Assembly (NCBI GenBank): GCA_002347815.1
Contig: DDXV01000021.1
Location: 1-34,777, forward strand
DNA: 34,777 nt
Reading direction: 5' to 3'
Source of the DNA: Syntrophaceae bacterium UBA2251
GTDB taxonomy: Bacteria > Desulfobacterota > Syntrophia > Syntrophales > UBA2251
The notes under the pieces were generated by a model, which had not been told where the DNA came from, searched no databases, and was given only the letters and a program-made list of their open reading frames with translations. Position numbers and translations under genes: made by a program. This document shows, in pieces, positions 8,098 through 15,945 of the stretch (the stretch's first letter is position 1; each line of letters begins with the position of its first letter).

Positions 8098-9136
8098 GCC
8101 GAACCTGCGGGACCTGACGCTGGAGGAACTGGAGGCCTTCCTCGCCGGCATGGGCAAGGAGGCCTACCGGGCCCGCCAGATCATGAGGTGGGTGCACGCC
8201 TTCGGGGTCACGGACTTCGCAGGCATGACCACGCTGGCCAAGGATTTTCGTGCGGATATCGGCGCCCGGGCGCGGCTGGATCTGCCCGAACTGGCCGAGA
8301 CGCAGGTTTCACGGGACGGGACGAAGAAGGCCCTTTTCCGTCTCGCGGACGGCGAGCGCATCGAGAGCGTTCTCATCCCGGGCAAAAACCACTGGACCGT
8401 CTGCGTCTCCACACAGGCCGGATGCCGGATGGGCTGCCGCTTCTGCCTGACGGGAAAACTCGGGTTCCGGAGGCAGCTCACCCCCGCGGAAATCGCGGGG
8501 CAGCTCACGGTCCTCAAGCTCCGGACCCCCGAAGGTCCGGACATCAAGAACCTGGTCATGATGGGCATGGGGGAACCCCTGGCCAACTATGACAACACGG
8601 TCAAGGCCATCCGCATCCTCACCTCCGATTACGGACACGGCTTCTCCAGCCGGAAGGTCACCGTCTCCACGTGCGGCCTGGCCCCCGGGATCGAACAGCT
8701 GGGCCGGGACGTCTGCGTCAACCTCGCCATCTCCCTGAACGCCCCCGACGACGAACGGCGAAGCCGGCTGATGCCCGTCAACCGGAAATACCCTCTCGCC
8801 AGGTTGCTTAAGGCCTGCCGGGACTACCCCATGCCCGGCCGGCGCATGCTCACCTTCGAGTACATCCTTCTGGACGGCATCAACGACGCGCCCGCGGACG
8901 CCGAAGCCTTGTGCCGTCTGCTCAAGGGCCTGCGCTGCAAGCTCAACCTGATCGCCTTCAACGAATTTCCCGGCGCCCCCTTCCGCACCCCCACGCCCGA
9001 AAGGATCAGCGCCTTCCAGGGCATTCTGCTCCGCAACCACTATACGGCCATCCTCCGCGCGAGCAAGGGCGGCGACATCCTCGCCGCCTGCGGCCAGTTG
9101 AGCGGCCGGACCGACCTTCAGGAGACTTCCCCATGA
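8090..9136 (+). CDS. rlmN: 23S rRNA/tRNA adenine-C2 methyltransferase RlmN
   Basis: A radical-SAM enzyme that methylates C2 of A2503 in 23S rRNA and of A37 in some tRNAs, aiding decoding fidelity. The protein has 348 residues. The [4Fe-4S] motif CX3CX2C is at Cys112, Cys116 and Cys119. Then come MGMGEPLANYDN and, near the C-terminus, SKGGDILAACGQL with Cys334, the cysteine that carries the methyl group in this family. Its ATG overlaps the end of icd by 8 bases, and its own stop overlaps the next start (ATGA). Translation of icd, rlmN and the kinase gene is therefore probably coupled, although the functions look unrelated. Confidence 0.96.
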   Translation: MDRPNLRDLTLEELEAFLAGMGKEAYRARQIMRWVHAFGVTDFAGMTTLAKDFRADIGARARLDLPELAETQVSRDGTKKALFRLADGERIESVLIPGKNHWTVCVSTQAGCRMGCRFCLTGKLGFRRQLTPAEIAGQLTVLKLRTPEGPDIKNLVMMGMGEPLANYDNTVKAIRILTSDYGHGFSSRKVTVSTCGLAPGIEQLGRDVCVNLAISLNAPDDERRSRLMPVNRKYPLARLLKACRDYPMPGRRMLTFEYILLDGINDAPADAEALCRLLKGLRCKLNLIAFNEFPGAPFRTPTPERISAFQGILLRNHYTAILRASKGGDILAACGQLSGRTDLQETSP

Positions 9137-10704
9137 CGCACCCGCCACTCGTCGCCGCCATGAGCCGGCCGGAGTTCTACCCCCACCGCCCCGAGACGGT
9201 CGAGGTGGTCCAGACCCACATCTCCACGATCTTCATCGCCGGAGACGTCGTTTACAAGGTGAAGAAGGCGGTGAATTTCGGGTTCCTCGACTTCACGACG
9301 CTGGAGAAGCGCCGGCACTACTGCGACGAGGAACTCCGCCTGAACCGCCGCCTGGCCCCGCGGGCGTATCTGGAGGTCGTGGCCATCACGGCCGGCCCCA
9401 GTGGAGAACCGGCGCTGGGCGGACCGGGACCCGTCATCGAGTATGCCGTCAGGATGCGTCGCCTTCCCCAGGAACGGATGCTGAAAAAACTCCTGCAGGA
9501 GGGCCAGGCCCGGCCGGAGATGCTGGAGGCGGTTGCGCGCCGGGTCGCCCTCTTCCACGCGGAGGCCGAGACGGGCGGCGAGATCGACCGGATCGGCGGA
9601 ATCGAAACGATCCGGCGCAATCACGAGGAGAATTTCGACCAGACGGAGCCGTTCATCGGCCGGACGATCCCGCCCGAGCAATACCGGTTCATCCGCGCCT
9701 ACGCCATGGGCTTCCTGGAGCGGGAACGGTCGCTGTTCGATCGGAGGGTCGCCCAGCACCGGATCCGGGACTGCCACGGCGATTTGCACCTCGAACACAT
9801 CCTGATCGCCGACGACATCCTGATCTTCGACTGCATCGAGTTCAACGACCGGTTCCGGTATGAGGACGTGGCGGCGGAGGTCGCCTTTCTGGCCATGGAT
9901 CTGGATTTCAACGGCTACGCCGACGAGGCCGTTCACTTCGTGGCGGCTTACATCCGCTGCACGGGCGACGACGAGATCCGGACCCTGCTCCACTTCTACA
10001 AGTGCTATTACGCCTACGTGCGCGGCAAGGTGGTGGGCTTCCGCCTCGACGACGACGCCATCGCGGCCCCGGAGCGGGAGGAAGCGGCACGGACGGCCGC
10101 ACGCTATTTCGATCTCGCCTACACCTGTGCCGCTCGCCTGGAGCGGCCGGCCCTGATCCTGGTCGCCGGCCTCATGGGCACGGGCAAGAGCGTGCTGGCC
10201 CGGAACCTCGCCCCGCGCCTGGGCGCGGAGACCCTCCGGATGGACGTCCTGCGCAAGGAGCGCCTCGCCCTCAAGCCGACGGACCGGCACCCGGAAGACT
10301 TCGGACAGGGGATCTACGCGGACGACGTTTCACGCGAGACCTACGCCGAGGCCCTGCGGCGCGCCGAAGACCTCCTGGCGGCGGGCGGCTCCGTCATCAT
10401 CGACGCGTCGTACAAACGGGAGGACGAACGGCGCCGGGCCGAGGCGCTGGCCCGGCGGTACGGGGCGGCGTTTCACATCCTGGAGTGCCGCTGTCCCGAG
10501 GCGGTGATCCGCCGGAGGCTCGATGTTCGCGGGGCGGACGCGGATGAACCTTCGGACGGCCGCTGGGACATCTTCGAGGCCCAGCGGGCGAATTTCGACC
10601 CCATGTCCGGCTGGGCGTCCGGCGTCCATATCGCCGTCGACACCGGAACGACACCGGAGGCCATGACGGCCGAGGCCCTCCGCGGCATCCGGCAGGGACA
10701 CTGA
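9133..10704 (+). CDS. APH-like kinase fused to a P-loop ATPase
   Basis: This 523-residue protein has two parts. The first (about 15-330) resembles aminoglycoside phosphotransferase-like kinases, with the catalytic-loop motif CHGDLHLEHIL (His215-Gly216-Asp217) and a later metal-binding segment FDCIEFNDRFRYED. The second (about 338-523) is a small-molecule-kinase-like P-loop domain with Walker A GLMGTGKS (346-353) and an aspartate strand VIIDASYKRE. Such fusions are widespread in bacteria but I know no firmly established substrate. The start ATG overlaps the rlmN stop. An antibiotic-resistance role should not be assumed; the fold is shared with many metabolic kinases. Confidence 0.85.
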   Translation: MTHPPLVAAMSRPEFYPHRPETVEVVQTHISTIFIAGDVVYKVKKAVNFGFLDFTTLEKRRHYCDEELRLNRRLAPRAYLEVVAITAGPSGEPALGGPGPVIEYAVRMRRLPQERMLKKLLQEGQARPEMLEAVARRVALFHAEAETGGEIDRIGGIETIRRNHEENFDQTEPFIGRTIPPEQYRFIRAYAMGFLERERSLFDRRVAQHRIRDCHGDLHLEHILIADDILIFDCIEFNDRFRYEDVAAEVAFLAMDLDFNGYADEAVHFVAAYIRCTGDDEIRTLLHFYKCYYAYVRGKVVGFRLDDDAIAAPEREEAARTAARYFDLAYTCAARLERPALILVAGLMGTGKSVLARNLAPRLGAETLRMDVLRKERLALKPTDRHPEDFGQGIYADDVSRETYAEALRRAEDLLAAGGSVIIDASYKREDERRRAEALARRYGAAFHILECRCPEAVIRRRLDVRGADADEPSDGRWDIFEAQRANFDPMSGWASGVHIAVDTGTTPEAMTAEALRGIRQGH

Positions 10705-10716
10705 ATGCGGTTCTTC

Positions 10717-10734
10717 AAAAAACCTCAGGGGGTT
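10717..10734 (-). terminator. Possible weak terminator overlapping the bamD stop
   Basis: On the minus strand AACC and GGTT form a 4-bp stem that runs into six T (10717-10722). The stem is short and overlaps the stop codon of the BamD-like gene. It lies in the 20-base convergent gap with the kinase gene. Confidence 0.3.
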
Positions 10735-11435
10735 GGGGCGGCAGCGGGGGCGGTGTCGGTCAGGCCCATGGCCTTCTTTTGGGTCTCCTCCTCGGCGAGG
10801 CGGCGACGGGTTTCCCGGAGGAAATAATCCACCTTGTAGTCCAGTCCGAGGTTCGCGTAATCCCGCGCAATCCCCTCGAACCGTTTCAGGGCGGCCGCGT
10901 ATCGCTTCGACCGGAAATAAAACCGGCCGACGTAGAACTCCTGCTCGGCGAGGTTCCGCCGGCAGTCGATCAACTTCTTTTCGGCCATGAAGGCGAACCG
11001 GCTGTCCGGGAAGCGGGCGATCAGGCGCTCGAATTCCCGCTGCGCCCGGACCGTCTCCGACTGATCCCGGTCGATCGTCGACATCTGGTTGTAGTGGCAC
11101 ATGCCGATCTGGTAGAAGACGTACGGCAGGTTGTCGTTGGTCGGATGAAGCCCGGCAAATTCCGTGTAGGCCGCCTCCGCCTCCACGTAATTCTTGTCGC
11201 TGAAATGGGCGTCGGCAATGCCCAGCTCCGCAAGCAGGGCCAGGGGGCTCAGGGGGTGCTGCTCCTTGACGCGCTGGAAGTTGTCGATGGCCTTTTCGTA
11301 CCGGCCGGCCTGATAATCCTCGAAGCCCTGACGGTAGAGCCCCTCGGGCGTCGCCCGGGACATGTCCTGGTGGCGGAACCAACCGCAACCCGCGAGGAGG
11401 ACGAGCACGACCACCAGCAGACCGGCCTTCCACAT
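10725..11435 (-). CDS. bamD: BamD-like outer-membrane assembly lipoprotein
   Basis: A 236-residue lipoprotein resembling BamD/YfiO, the TPR lipoprotein that binds BamA on the periplasmic face of the outer membrane and helps fold beta-barrel proteins. The signal peptide ends in the lipobox LLAGC, with lipidated Cys17. The rest is helical TPR repeats with the family pattern: LYRQGFEDYQAGRYEKAI, then FQRVKEQHPLSP, then DAHFSDKNYVEAEAAYTEF. AEQEFYVGRFYF further on is a well-conserved BamD segment. I start at the ATG at 11435, which gives a clean signal peptide; the ribosome site is modest. It lies 71 bases after trxA on the same strand and is probably co-transcribed. An alternative is another outer-membrane TPR lipoprotein. 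Confidence 0.9.
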   Translation of the reverse strand: MWKAGLLVVVLVLLAGCGWFRHQDMSRATPEGLYRQGFEDYQAGRYEKAIDNFQRVKEQHPLSPLALLAELGIADAHFSDKNYVEAEAAYTEFAGLHPTNDNLPYVFYQIGMCHYNQMSTIDRDQSETVRAQREFERLIARFPDSRFAFMAEKKLIDCRRNLAEQEFYVGRFYFRSKRYAAALKRFEGIARDYANLGLDYKVDYFLRETRRRLAEEETQKKAMGLTDTAPAAAPTP

Positions 11436-11506
11436 CGCGCCGCGCCGCCGTCCATCCACCGTTTCCCGGCCCGTGCGGGCCGGGATCTTCTCTTTCCACC
11501 GGCCGA

Positions 11507-11845
11507 TCACGGCTGAAAGGCTTTCCCCACGAACGCCTCCAGGCGGTCTTTGGGAACCATACCGATCAGGGTATCGACGAGCTTTCCCTCCTTGAACAGC
11601 AGGAGGGTCGGAATGCTCCGGATCCCGTAGGCGGAGGCTGTGTTCGGGTTGTCGTCCACGTTGACCTTGGCGACCTTGAGCCGATCGCGGTTTTCCTCCG
11701 CCAGCGCTTCCACGAGCGGCGCGATCGCCTTGCAGGGTCCGCACCACGGCGCCCAGAAATCGACCAGGGCCGGTTTGTCCGCCTTGATGACCTCGCCATC
11801 GAAATCCGCGTCGGTGACATGGATGATCAAGTCCTCTTTTCCCAT
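11507..11845 (-). CDS. trxA: Thioredoxin
   Basis: A 112-residue cytoplasmic disulfide reductant. The active site is WAPWCGPCK with Cys35 and Cys38, followed by the cis-proline segment RSIPTLLLF and the usual C-terminal helix. The start at 11845 has GGAAGGGA just upstream; the frame stays open further up but without homology. There is no signal peptide, so it acts in the cytoplasm. No thioredoxin reductase is nearby. It is divergent from the purine phosphorylase gene and upstream of bamD. Confidence 0.96.
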   Translation of the reverse strand: MGKEDLIIHVTDADFDGEVIKADKPALVDFWAPWCGPCKAIAPLVEALAEENRDRLKVAKVNVDDNPNTASAYGIRSIPTLLLFKEGKLVDTLIGMVPKDRLEAFVGKAFQP

Positions 11846-11944
11846 GGCGTCCCTTCCACCTCCCTTTCTTGCACTCAAACCTTCCCGTTCCGCCGCCCGC
11901 CCCGGCGGGGCCCGACCGCGGCGCACCCGGGGCTGGCAACATAT

Positions 11945-11969
11945 CTCACACAATTTTGCCGGATGTCAA
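11945..11969 (-). promoter_or_regulatory. Candidate trxA promoter
   Basis: The minus strand carries a perfect TTGACA (11964-11969). The -10 region (about 11945-11951) is AT-rich (GATATG) but a poor match. It is paired back to back with the plus-strand promoter at 11993. Confidence 0.4.
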
Positions 11970-11992
11970 ACCCTATTTCGACGCCCCGGCCT

Positions 11993-12021
11993 TTGACAAC
12001 CGGGCGCGCTTCTGTTAAACG
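11993..12021 (+). promoter_or_regulatory. Candidate promoter of the purine phosphorylase gene
   Basis: A perfect TTGACA (11993-11998) lies 17 bases from TAAACG (12016-12021). The start codon is 37 bases downstream of the -10 box. The 212 bases between trxA and this gene hold only the two divergent promoters. Confidence 0.45.
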
Positions 12022-12057
12022 ATGCTGCATGATTCCTGTCCCGGGAGGTCACCCCCC

Positions 12058-12777
12058 ATGTCCCGCATCGGCTTCATCTCCGGCGCCGCACTCAAGCACC
12101 TCGAACCCTTCCGCAACCTGAGGCCGCAGGTCTTGGAAACGGCCTTCGGGACGGCGACGGTCCACGTGTCGGAAACACTGGCGTACATCGGACGCCACGG
12201 CCTGGACCCGGACGGCTACATCCTCCCCCACCGGATCAACCACCCGGCGAATCTGAAGGCCCTCAAGGATCTGGGCTGCACGGAGGTCATCGGCCTGAAT
12301 TCCGTCGGCTCCCTGAAGACGCGCCTGGCGCCGGGCGCCATCGTCGTTCCGCACGACTTCATCGAGCTCTACGGAACGTCCACGGTCTTCTCTGACCGGC
12401 CGGTCCACGTCGTCCCCGGCCTTGACGAACCGGTGCGACAACGGCTGATTGCCGCGGCGGGGGCCGCCGGAATCGAGGTGATGGCGTCGGGGATCTACTG
12501 GCAGACAACGGGCCCGCGTCTGGAAACCCGGGCGGAGATCGCGATGATGGCCGCCTTCGCCGATGTGGTCGGCATGACCATGGCCGGCGAGGCCGTCATC
12601 GCGTGCGAACTCGAACTCGCCTACGGCTCCCTGTGCTCCGTCGACAATTACGGTCACGGGCTTGTGGAAACGCCGCCGACCCCGGCGCAGATCGCCGCCA
12701 CCGCCCGTGAAAACGCCGACCGCATGGGGCGGATCGTCCGCGCCTACCTGAAGCGCCGTCCGGGAACCCCGCCCTGA
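12058..12777 (+). CDS. MTAP/PNP-family purine nucleoside phosphorylase
   Basis: A 239-residue cytoplasmic enzyme of the trimeric phosphorylase family, which releases a purine base from a nucleoside with phosphate. Family blocks are RHG (46-48), PHRINHPANLKAL (57-69), NSVGSLK (81-87), GPRLETRAE (152-160) and GMTMAGEA (172-179). It departs from methylthioadenosine phosphorylase (MTAP) in two places. The N-terminal phosphate loop reads ISGAAL instead of a GGSGL-like sequence. The base-specificity loop reads DNYG (196-199), where MTAP has TDYD; an Asn there is typical of enzymes that take 6-oxopurines. It may therefore use methylthioinosine, inosine or guanosine. GGGAGG nine bases before the ATG at 12058 decides the start over an ATG at 12022. 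Confidence 0.85.
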   Translation: MSRIGFISGAALKHLEPFRNLRPQVLETAFGTATVHVSETLAYIGRHGLDPDGYILPHRINHPANLKALKDLGCTEVIGLNSVGSLKTRLAPGAIVVPHDFIELYGTSTVFSDRPVHVVPGLDEPVRQRLIAAAGAAGIEVMASGIYWQTTGPRLETRAEIAMMAAFADVVGMTMAGEAVIACELELAYGSLCSVDNYGHGLVETPPTPAQIAATARENADRMGRIVRAYLKRRPGTPP

Positions 12778-12856
12778 GGCGTCGGGCCGTATCCTCGAAA
12801 CGGCCGCGCCCTCCCGCCGGCACGCCGCAGAGCCCCGCCCGATTTCCCGCGCCCGC

Positions 12857-13291
12857 CTAAAAGGCCCCCAACTGGCAGGGCTTGACCTTGATCTTCAGGG
12901 CTTCGCAGGCCGCGGAAATGTCCATTTTGGGAATCCGGTGACGTGCCGCGATGTCCCAGGCGGAGCGGCAGGGGAGGCGACCGTCGACGCATGCGGCCCG
13001 GATGTCCGTCTCGAGCTCCGGAGAAACCCCGGCGGCGGGCTTGACGGCCTTCCGGTCGGGCGCAAAGCCGAACAGACCGAGCTGGCACTTCGTGATCACG
13101 ACCTCCATGAGGTCCGCCGCCTTGCCGACTTCGCCCATCGTGACATCCATCTCGCGGCAGATCGTTTCGGCGCGCCGGCAGGAGATCTTGCCCGCGTCCG
13201 TCTTTTCCCGAATCGCCGCCGCGAGCGCCGGGCTCACCGACCGCTCTCCCCGGTGCTTGTCCGCAAAATGCCCTTTGTCTTTTTCCGTCAT
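12857..13291 (-). CDS. Uncharacterised protein of two 55-residue Cys repeats
   Basis: I do not recognise this 144-residue protein. It has no signal peptide or membrane segment, so it is probably cytoplasmic. After a short polar N-terminus it is two copies of one module, residues 20-74 and 90-144, each exactly 55 residues and about 29 percent identical. Each begins SPxL...IR, continues with G(K/R)xxCRxA at the same position and closes with CQLG(L/A)F; the second copy ends the protein. The middle of each module is helical and could be helix-turn-helix-like. The paired cysteines (Cys38 and Cys69, Cys108 and Cys139) suggest a metal or redox site. AGGAG precedes the ATG. It lies 20 bases after the double-ACT gene, in a run with phenylacetate-CoA ligase. 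Function unknown. Confidence 0.8.
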   Translation of the reverse strand: MTEKDKGHFADKHRGERSVSPALAAAIREKTDAGKISCRRAETICREMDVTMGEVGKAADLMEVVITKCQLGLFGFAPDRKAVKPAAGVSPELETDIRAACVDGRLPCRSAWDIAARHRIPKMDISAACEALKIKVKPCQLGAF

Positions 13292-13311
13292 GTTCCGACT
13301 CCTCGCCGCCT

Positions 13312-13767
13312 TCAGTAATTGAGGTAATGAAAGGGTTCGATCGCCGACAGGGCCTCCGTATCGAGGGTCTGTATGCCGTGCTTCCGGAGGAGCTCGTCCG
13401 TCTTGTCCATCTGGTCGACATCGACGACGAAAACGGCCTTCTTGCTGCCCTCGAGGACGAAGCCATAGGCGTTGTTGATGTTGACCGCTTCACGGGCCAG
13501 AAGCTGGGTCAGCCGGTCGAGTCCGCCGGGCTTGTCCTCGAGCAGGACGGCCAGAACGTCGCGGAGCTGCACCGTCATTCCGGCCTGGGTGAGGGCCTTC
13601 GCGGCGCGCCTGGGATCATCCACGATGAAGTTGATCACCCCGAAGGTATCCGCCGTGGTGATGTTCGTCGCCCGGATGTTGATCTTTTCCGCGGCCAGAA
13701 TGCGGGTAACCGCCGCCAACCGGCCGGGTTTGTTTTCCGCAAAAATGGAAATCTGCTGGGCAATCAT
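13312..13767 (-). CDS. Tandem ACT-domain protein
   Basis: This 151-residue protein is two ACT domains (about 4-66 and 72-145) and nothing else. Each opens with the typical (D/N)KPG(R/G)L turn: ENKPGRLAA and EDKPGGLDR. ACT domains bind amino acids or similar small ligands at dimer interfaces and control enzymes. The gene follows phenylacetate-CoA ligase by 52 bases on the same strand, an arrangement common in anaerobic bacteria and archaea. The likely inference is that it senses an aromatic amino acid or acid and modulates the ligase. GGGAGG supports the start. Confidence 0.9.
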   Translation of the reverse strand: MIAQQISIFAENKPGRLAAVTRILAAEKINIRATNITTADTFGVINFIVDDPRRAAKALTQAGMTVQLRDVLAVLLEDKPGGLDRLTQLLAREAVNINNAYGFVLEGSKKAVFVVDVDQMDKTDELLRKHGIQTLDTEALSAIEPFHYLNY

Positions 13768-13819
13768 GGTTCGACCCTCCCTGAGACGTTCGGGTTTCGC
13801 GGGGCGGCGCCGCCGAAGA

Positions 13820-15118
13820 TCAGTCCTTGCGGTTGTCCACGACCCGGACCGCCTTCCCCTCGCCCTTCGGCAGGCTGCCCGGCTCGACCAGATCGACCTT
13901 CGGCGTGATGAGGATGGCGCTTTTGAGGTCTTCGACGATCCTTCGCCGCAGGCCCTCCAGTTGCTTCAGATCCCCCAGGAAGAATTCCCGGTTGACCTCC
14001 ACCTTGACGGTCATGTGGTCGTTGTACCCCTCCCGGTCGAGAACGATCAGGAAATTCTGTCCGACGCCGGGGATGTCCATCAGTTTCTTCTCGATCTGGA
14101 TGGGGAAGATGTTGACGCCCTTCAGGATCAGCATGTCGTCCGTCCGGCCCTTGATCCGATCGATCCGCCGGTGCGTGCGTCCGCAGGGGCAGGGTCCCGG
14201 GATGACCCGGGTCAGGTCCTTCGTCCGGTAACGGACAATGGGCATCCCCTCCCGCAGGAGCGTCGTCAGAACCATTTCTCCCTCTTCCCCGTCCGGAAGC
14301 GGCTTCAGCGTGTCCGGATCGACGATCTCGAGGATGTAGTTGTCCTCCCAGAGATGCATTCCGTTCTGTTCGGGACATTCGAAGGCCACGCCCGGACCGT
14401 TCATCTCCGACAATCCGTAGGAGTTGAAGGCCTTGAATCCGTAGAACGCCTCGATCTTCTGGCGCATCTTCTCCGAGTGCGGTTCGGCGCCGATGAAGGC
14501 GATCTTCACCTGGGTATCCCGGCGGGGATCGACGCCGAGCTCCTCGAACACCGTGGACAGGTGCAGGACATAACTGGGGATGATGTGGATCACCGTCGTC
14601 GCGAAATCCCGCATGAGCTGGATCTGGCGCTTGCTGTTGCCGGCGCCGGCCGGAATGACGAGGGCGCCGATCTTCTCCGCCCCGTAATGGAACCCCAGGC
14701 CGCCGGTGAACAGGCCGTAGGTCATCATGTTCTGGAAGACGTCGGACCGGCGCATGCCGGTCATGTACATCGAGCGGGCGACGATGTTGGTCCAGGCGGC
14801 GATGTCGCCCGCCGTGTGAAAGATCACCGTGGCCCGGCCCGTCGTCCCGGAGGACGAATGCATGCGGATCAGTTCGTCCCGCTCCACGGCGAGAAATCCG
14901 TAGGGCGAGTGTTCACGGAGATCGTCCTTGGTGGTCAGGGGGAGTTTCGCGACATCGGCGACGGTCCGGACGCTCAGGGCATCCGCCCCGGCGGCCTTGA
15001 GCCGCTCCGCGTAGTAGGGCGAGCGGGACGCGCGTTCGAGGGTTTGGGTCAACCGTTCGACCTGCATCCGCTCCAGCGCGGTCCGATCCATCGTTTCGAT
15101 CTCTTTTTCCCAGTACAT
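13820..15118 (-). CDS. paaK: Phenylacetate-CoA ligase (AMP-forming)
   Basis: This 432-residue cytoplasmic enzyme activates an aryl acid such as phenylacetate to its CoA thioester through an acyl-adenylate. The ANL-family signatures are SSSGTTGRAT (88-97, phosphate loop), NSYGLSEMNGPG (adenine site), YRTKDLTRVIPGPCPCGRTH and KGRTDDMLILKGVNIFP (hinge region). The length fits the PaaK group. The start has GGGAGG upstream. Related enzymes next to double-ACT proteins in anaerobes often serve indole-3-acetate or phenylacetate made from aromatic amino acids, so the exact acid is open. It has a candidate promoter of its own inside the end of the preceding gene. Confidence 0.94.
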   Translation of the reverse strand: MYWEKEIETMDRTALERMQVERLTQTLERASRSPYYAERLKAAGADALSVRTVADVAKLPLTTKDDLREHSPYGFLAVERDELIRMHSSSGTTGRATVIFHTAGDIAAWTNIVARSMYMTGMRRSDVFQNMMTYGLFTGGLGFHYGAEKIGALVIPAGAGNSKRQIQLMRDFATTVIHIIPSYVLHLSTVFEELGVDPRRDTQVKIAFIGAEPHSEKMRQKIEAFYGFKAFNSYGLSEMNGPGVAFECPEQNGMHLWEDNYILEIVDPDTLKPLPDGEEGEMVLTTLLREGMPIVRYRTKDLTRVIPGPCPCGRTHRRIDRIKGRTDDMLILKGVNIFPIQIEKKLMDIPGVGQNFLIVLDREGYNDHMTVKVEVNREFFLGDLKQLEGLRRRIVEDLKSAILITPKVDLVEPGSLPKGEGKAVRVVDNRKD

Positions 15119-15148
15119 GCCCGTGCCTCCCGCTGATCTTCTGACGGT

Positions 15149-15177
15149 TTTCTACAACTCCCGGTCGATTTTATCAA
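15149..15177 (-). promoter_or_regulatory. Candidate promoter of paaK
   Basis: On the minus strand TTGATA (15172-15177) lies 17 bases from TAGAAA (15149-15154). It overlaps the stop codon of the glycerophosphodiesterase gene. It would transcribe paaK, the ACT gene and the 55-residue-repeat gene. Confidence 0.55.
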
Positions 15178-15941
15178 GTCCTATCTGGGTTGTGACCGCG
15201 GTGGCTTGCGTCTCCGAACAGGGCGAGGTCGTTGACCATCACGCCGTCGATGAAGTCCGCCGCCCGGCATCGATCGACATCTCCCCGGTCCTTCGCCACC
15301 CAGGGAAACACCCGGACCCCCTCGGAATGGACCCACCGCAGCGCCTCTGCGTCGATTGCGCTGAGCCTCGGGTGAACGCTGTAGACGCCGAGCTTCCGCA
15401 CGTCTTCGCGGAACCGCTTCCAGGCCCGATCATGGAGCAGGCCGGTCCTCACCTGTCCGTCCGCCCGTTTCACCCCGGCCAGTACCCGCCGGTCGAAGGC
15501 CGAGACAATGACGCGGTCGACGGCCCCCTTCCGCCGTAGAAGCGCTGCCAGCGCGCGCTCCATCCCGGCGGATCCCGACCGGCGGCCCTTGATCTCGACG
15601 TTCAGCGTCACCTGCGCCCCGACGCGGTCGATCACCTCCGCCAGGGTCGGGATCGGGACCGCGCCGAACGCGGACATGCCGTTGGCGTAGCTGAAGCGCC
15701 GGAGTTCGGCCAGGGACAGATCGGCCACCCGCCCCCGGCCGTTCGAGGTGCGGTCGACCGTCGCGTCGTGGATCACGACGAGTTCGCCGTCCCGCGAGAG
15801 ACGGATGTCGAGCTCGATCACGTCCGCTCCGGCCGCGACGGCCGCCTCGAACGCCGGGAGTGTATTTTCGGGGTACCGCAACGAATAGCCCCGGTGGGCG
15901 ATCTTCAGGAAGGCGGGTCTGGTGGGGTTCGGGTCCGTCAA
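15174..15941 (-). CDS. ugpQ: Glycerophosphodiester phosphodiesterase
   Basis: This 255-residue enzyme hydrolyses glycerophosphodiesters, the headgroup products of deacylated phospholipids, to sn-glycerol-3-phosphate and an alcohol. The catalytic residues are visible: His16 in HRGYS, Glu43 and Asp45 in ELDIRLS, and His58 in VIHDATVDRTSNG. There is no signal peptide, so it is the cytoplasmic type. The start is a TTG at 15941 with AAGGG eight bases upstream. It begins 4 bases after the patatin stop. Since a patatin lipase releases acyl chains and this enzyme splits what remains, the pair may recycle membrane lipids. Confidence 0.93.
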   Translation of the reverse strand: MTDPNPTRPAFLKIAHRGYSLRYPENTLPAFEAAVAAGADVIELDIRLSRDGELVVIHDATVDRTSNGRGRVADLSLAELRRFSYANGMSAFGAVPIPTLAEVIDRVGAQVTLNVEIKGRRSGSAGMERALAALLRRKGAVDRVIVSAFDRRVLAGVKRADGQVRTGLLHDRAWKRFREDVRKLGVYSVHPRLSAIDAEALRWVHSEGVRVFPWVAKDRGDVDRCRAADFIDGVMVNDLALFGDASHRGHNPDRT

Positions 15942-15945
15942 GGAT

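Noticed and set aside
5884..8157. A 757-residue open frame on the minus strand
   Set aside because: It lies entirely opposite acn and icd, which have full family motifs. No domain or signal is visible in it.
13472..15136. A 554-residue open frame on the plus strand
   Set aside because: It is antisense to paaK and the ACT gene and shows no domain.
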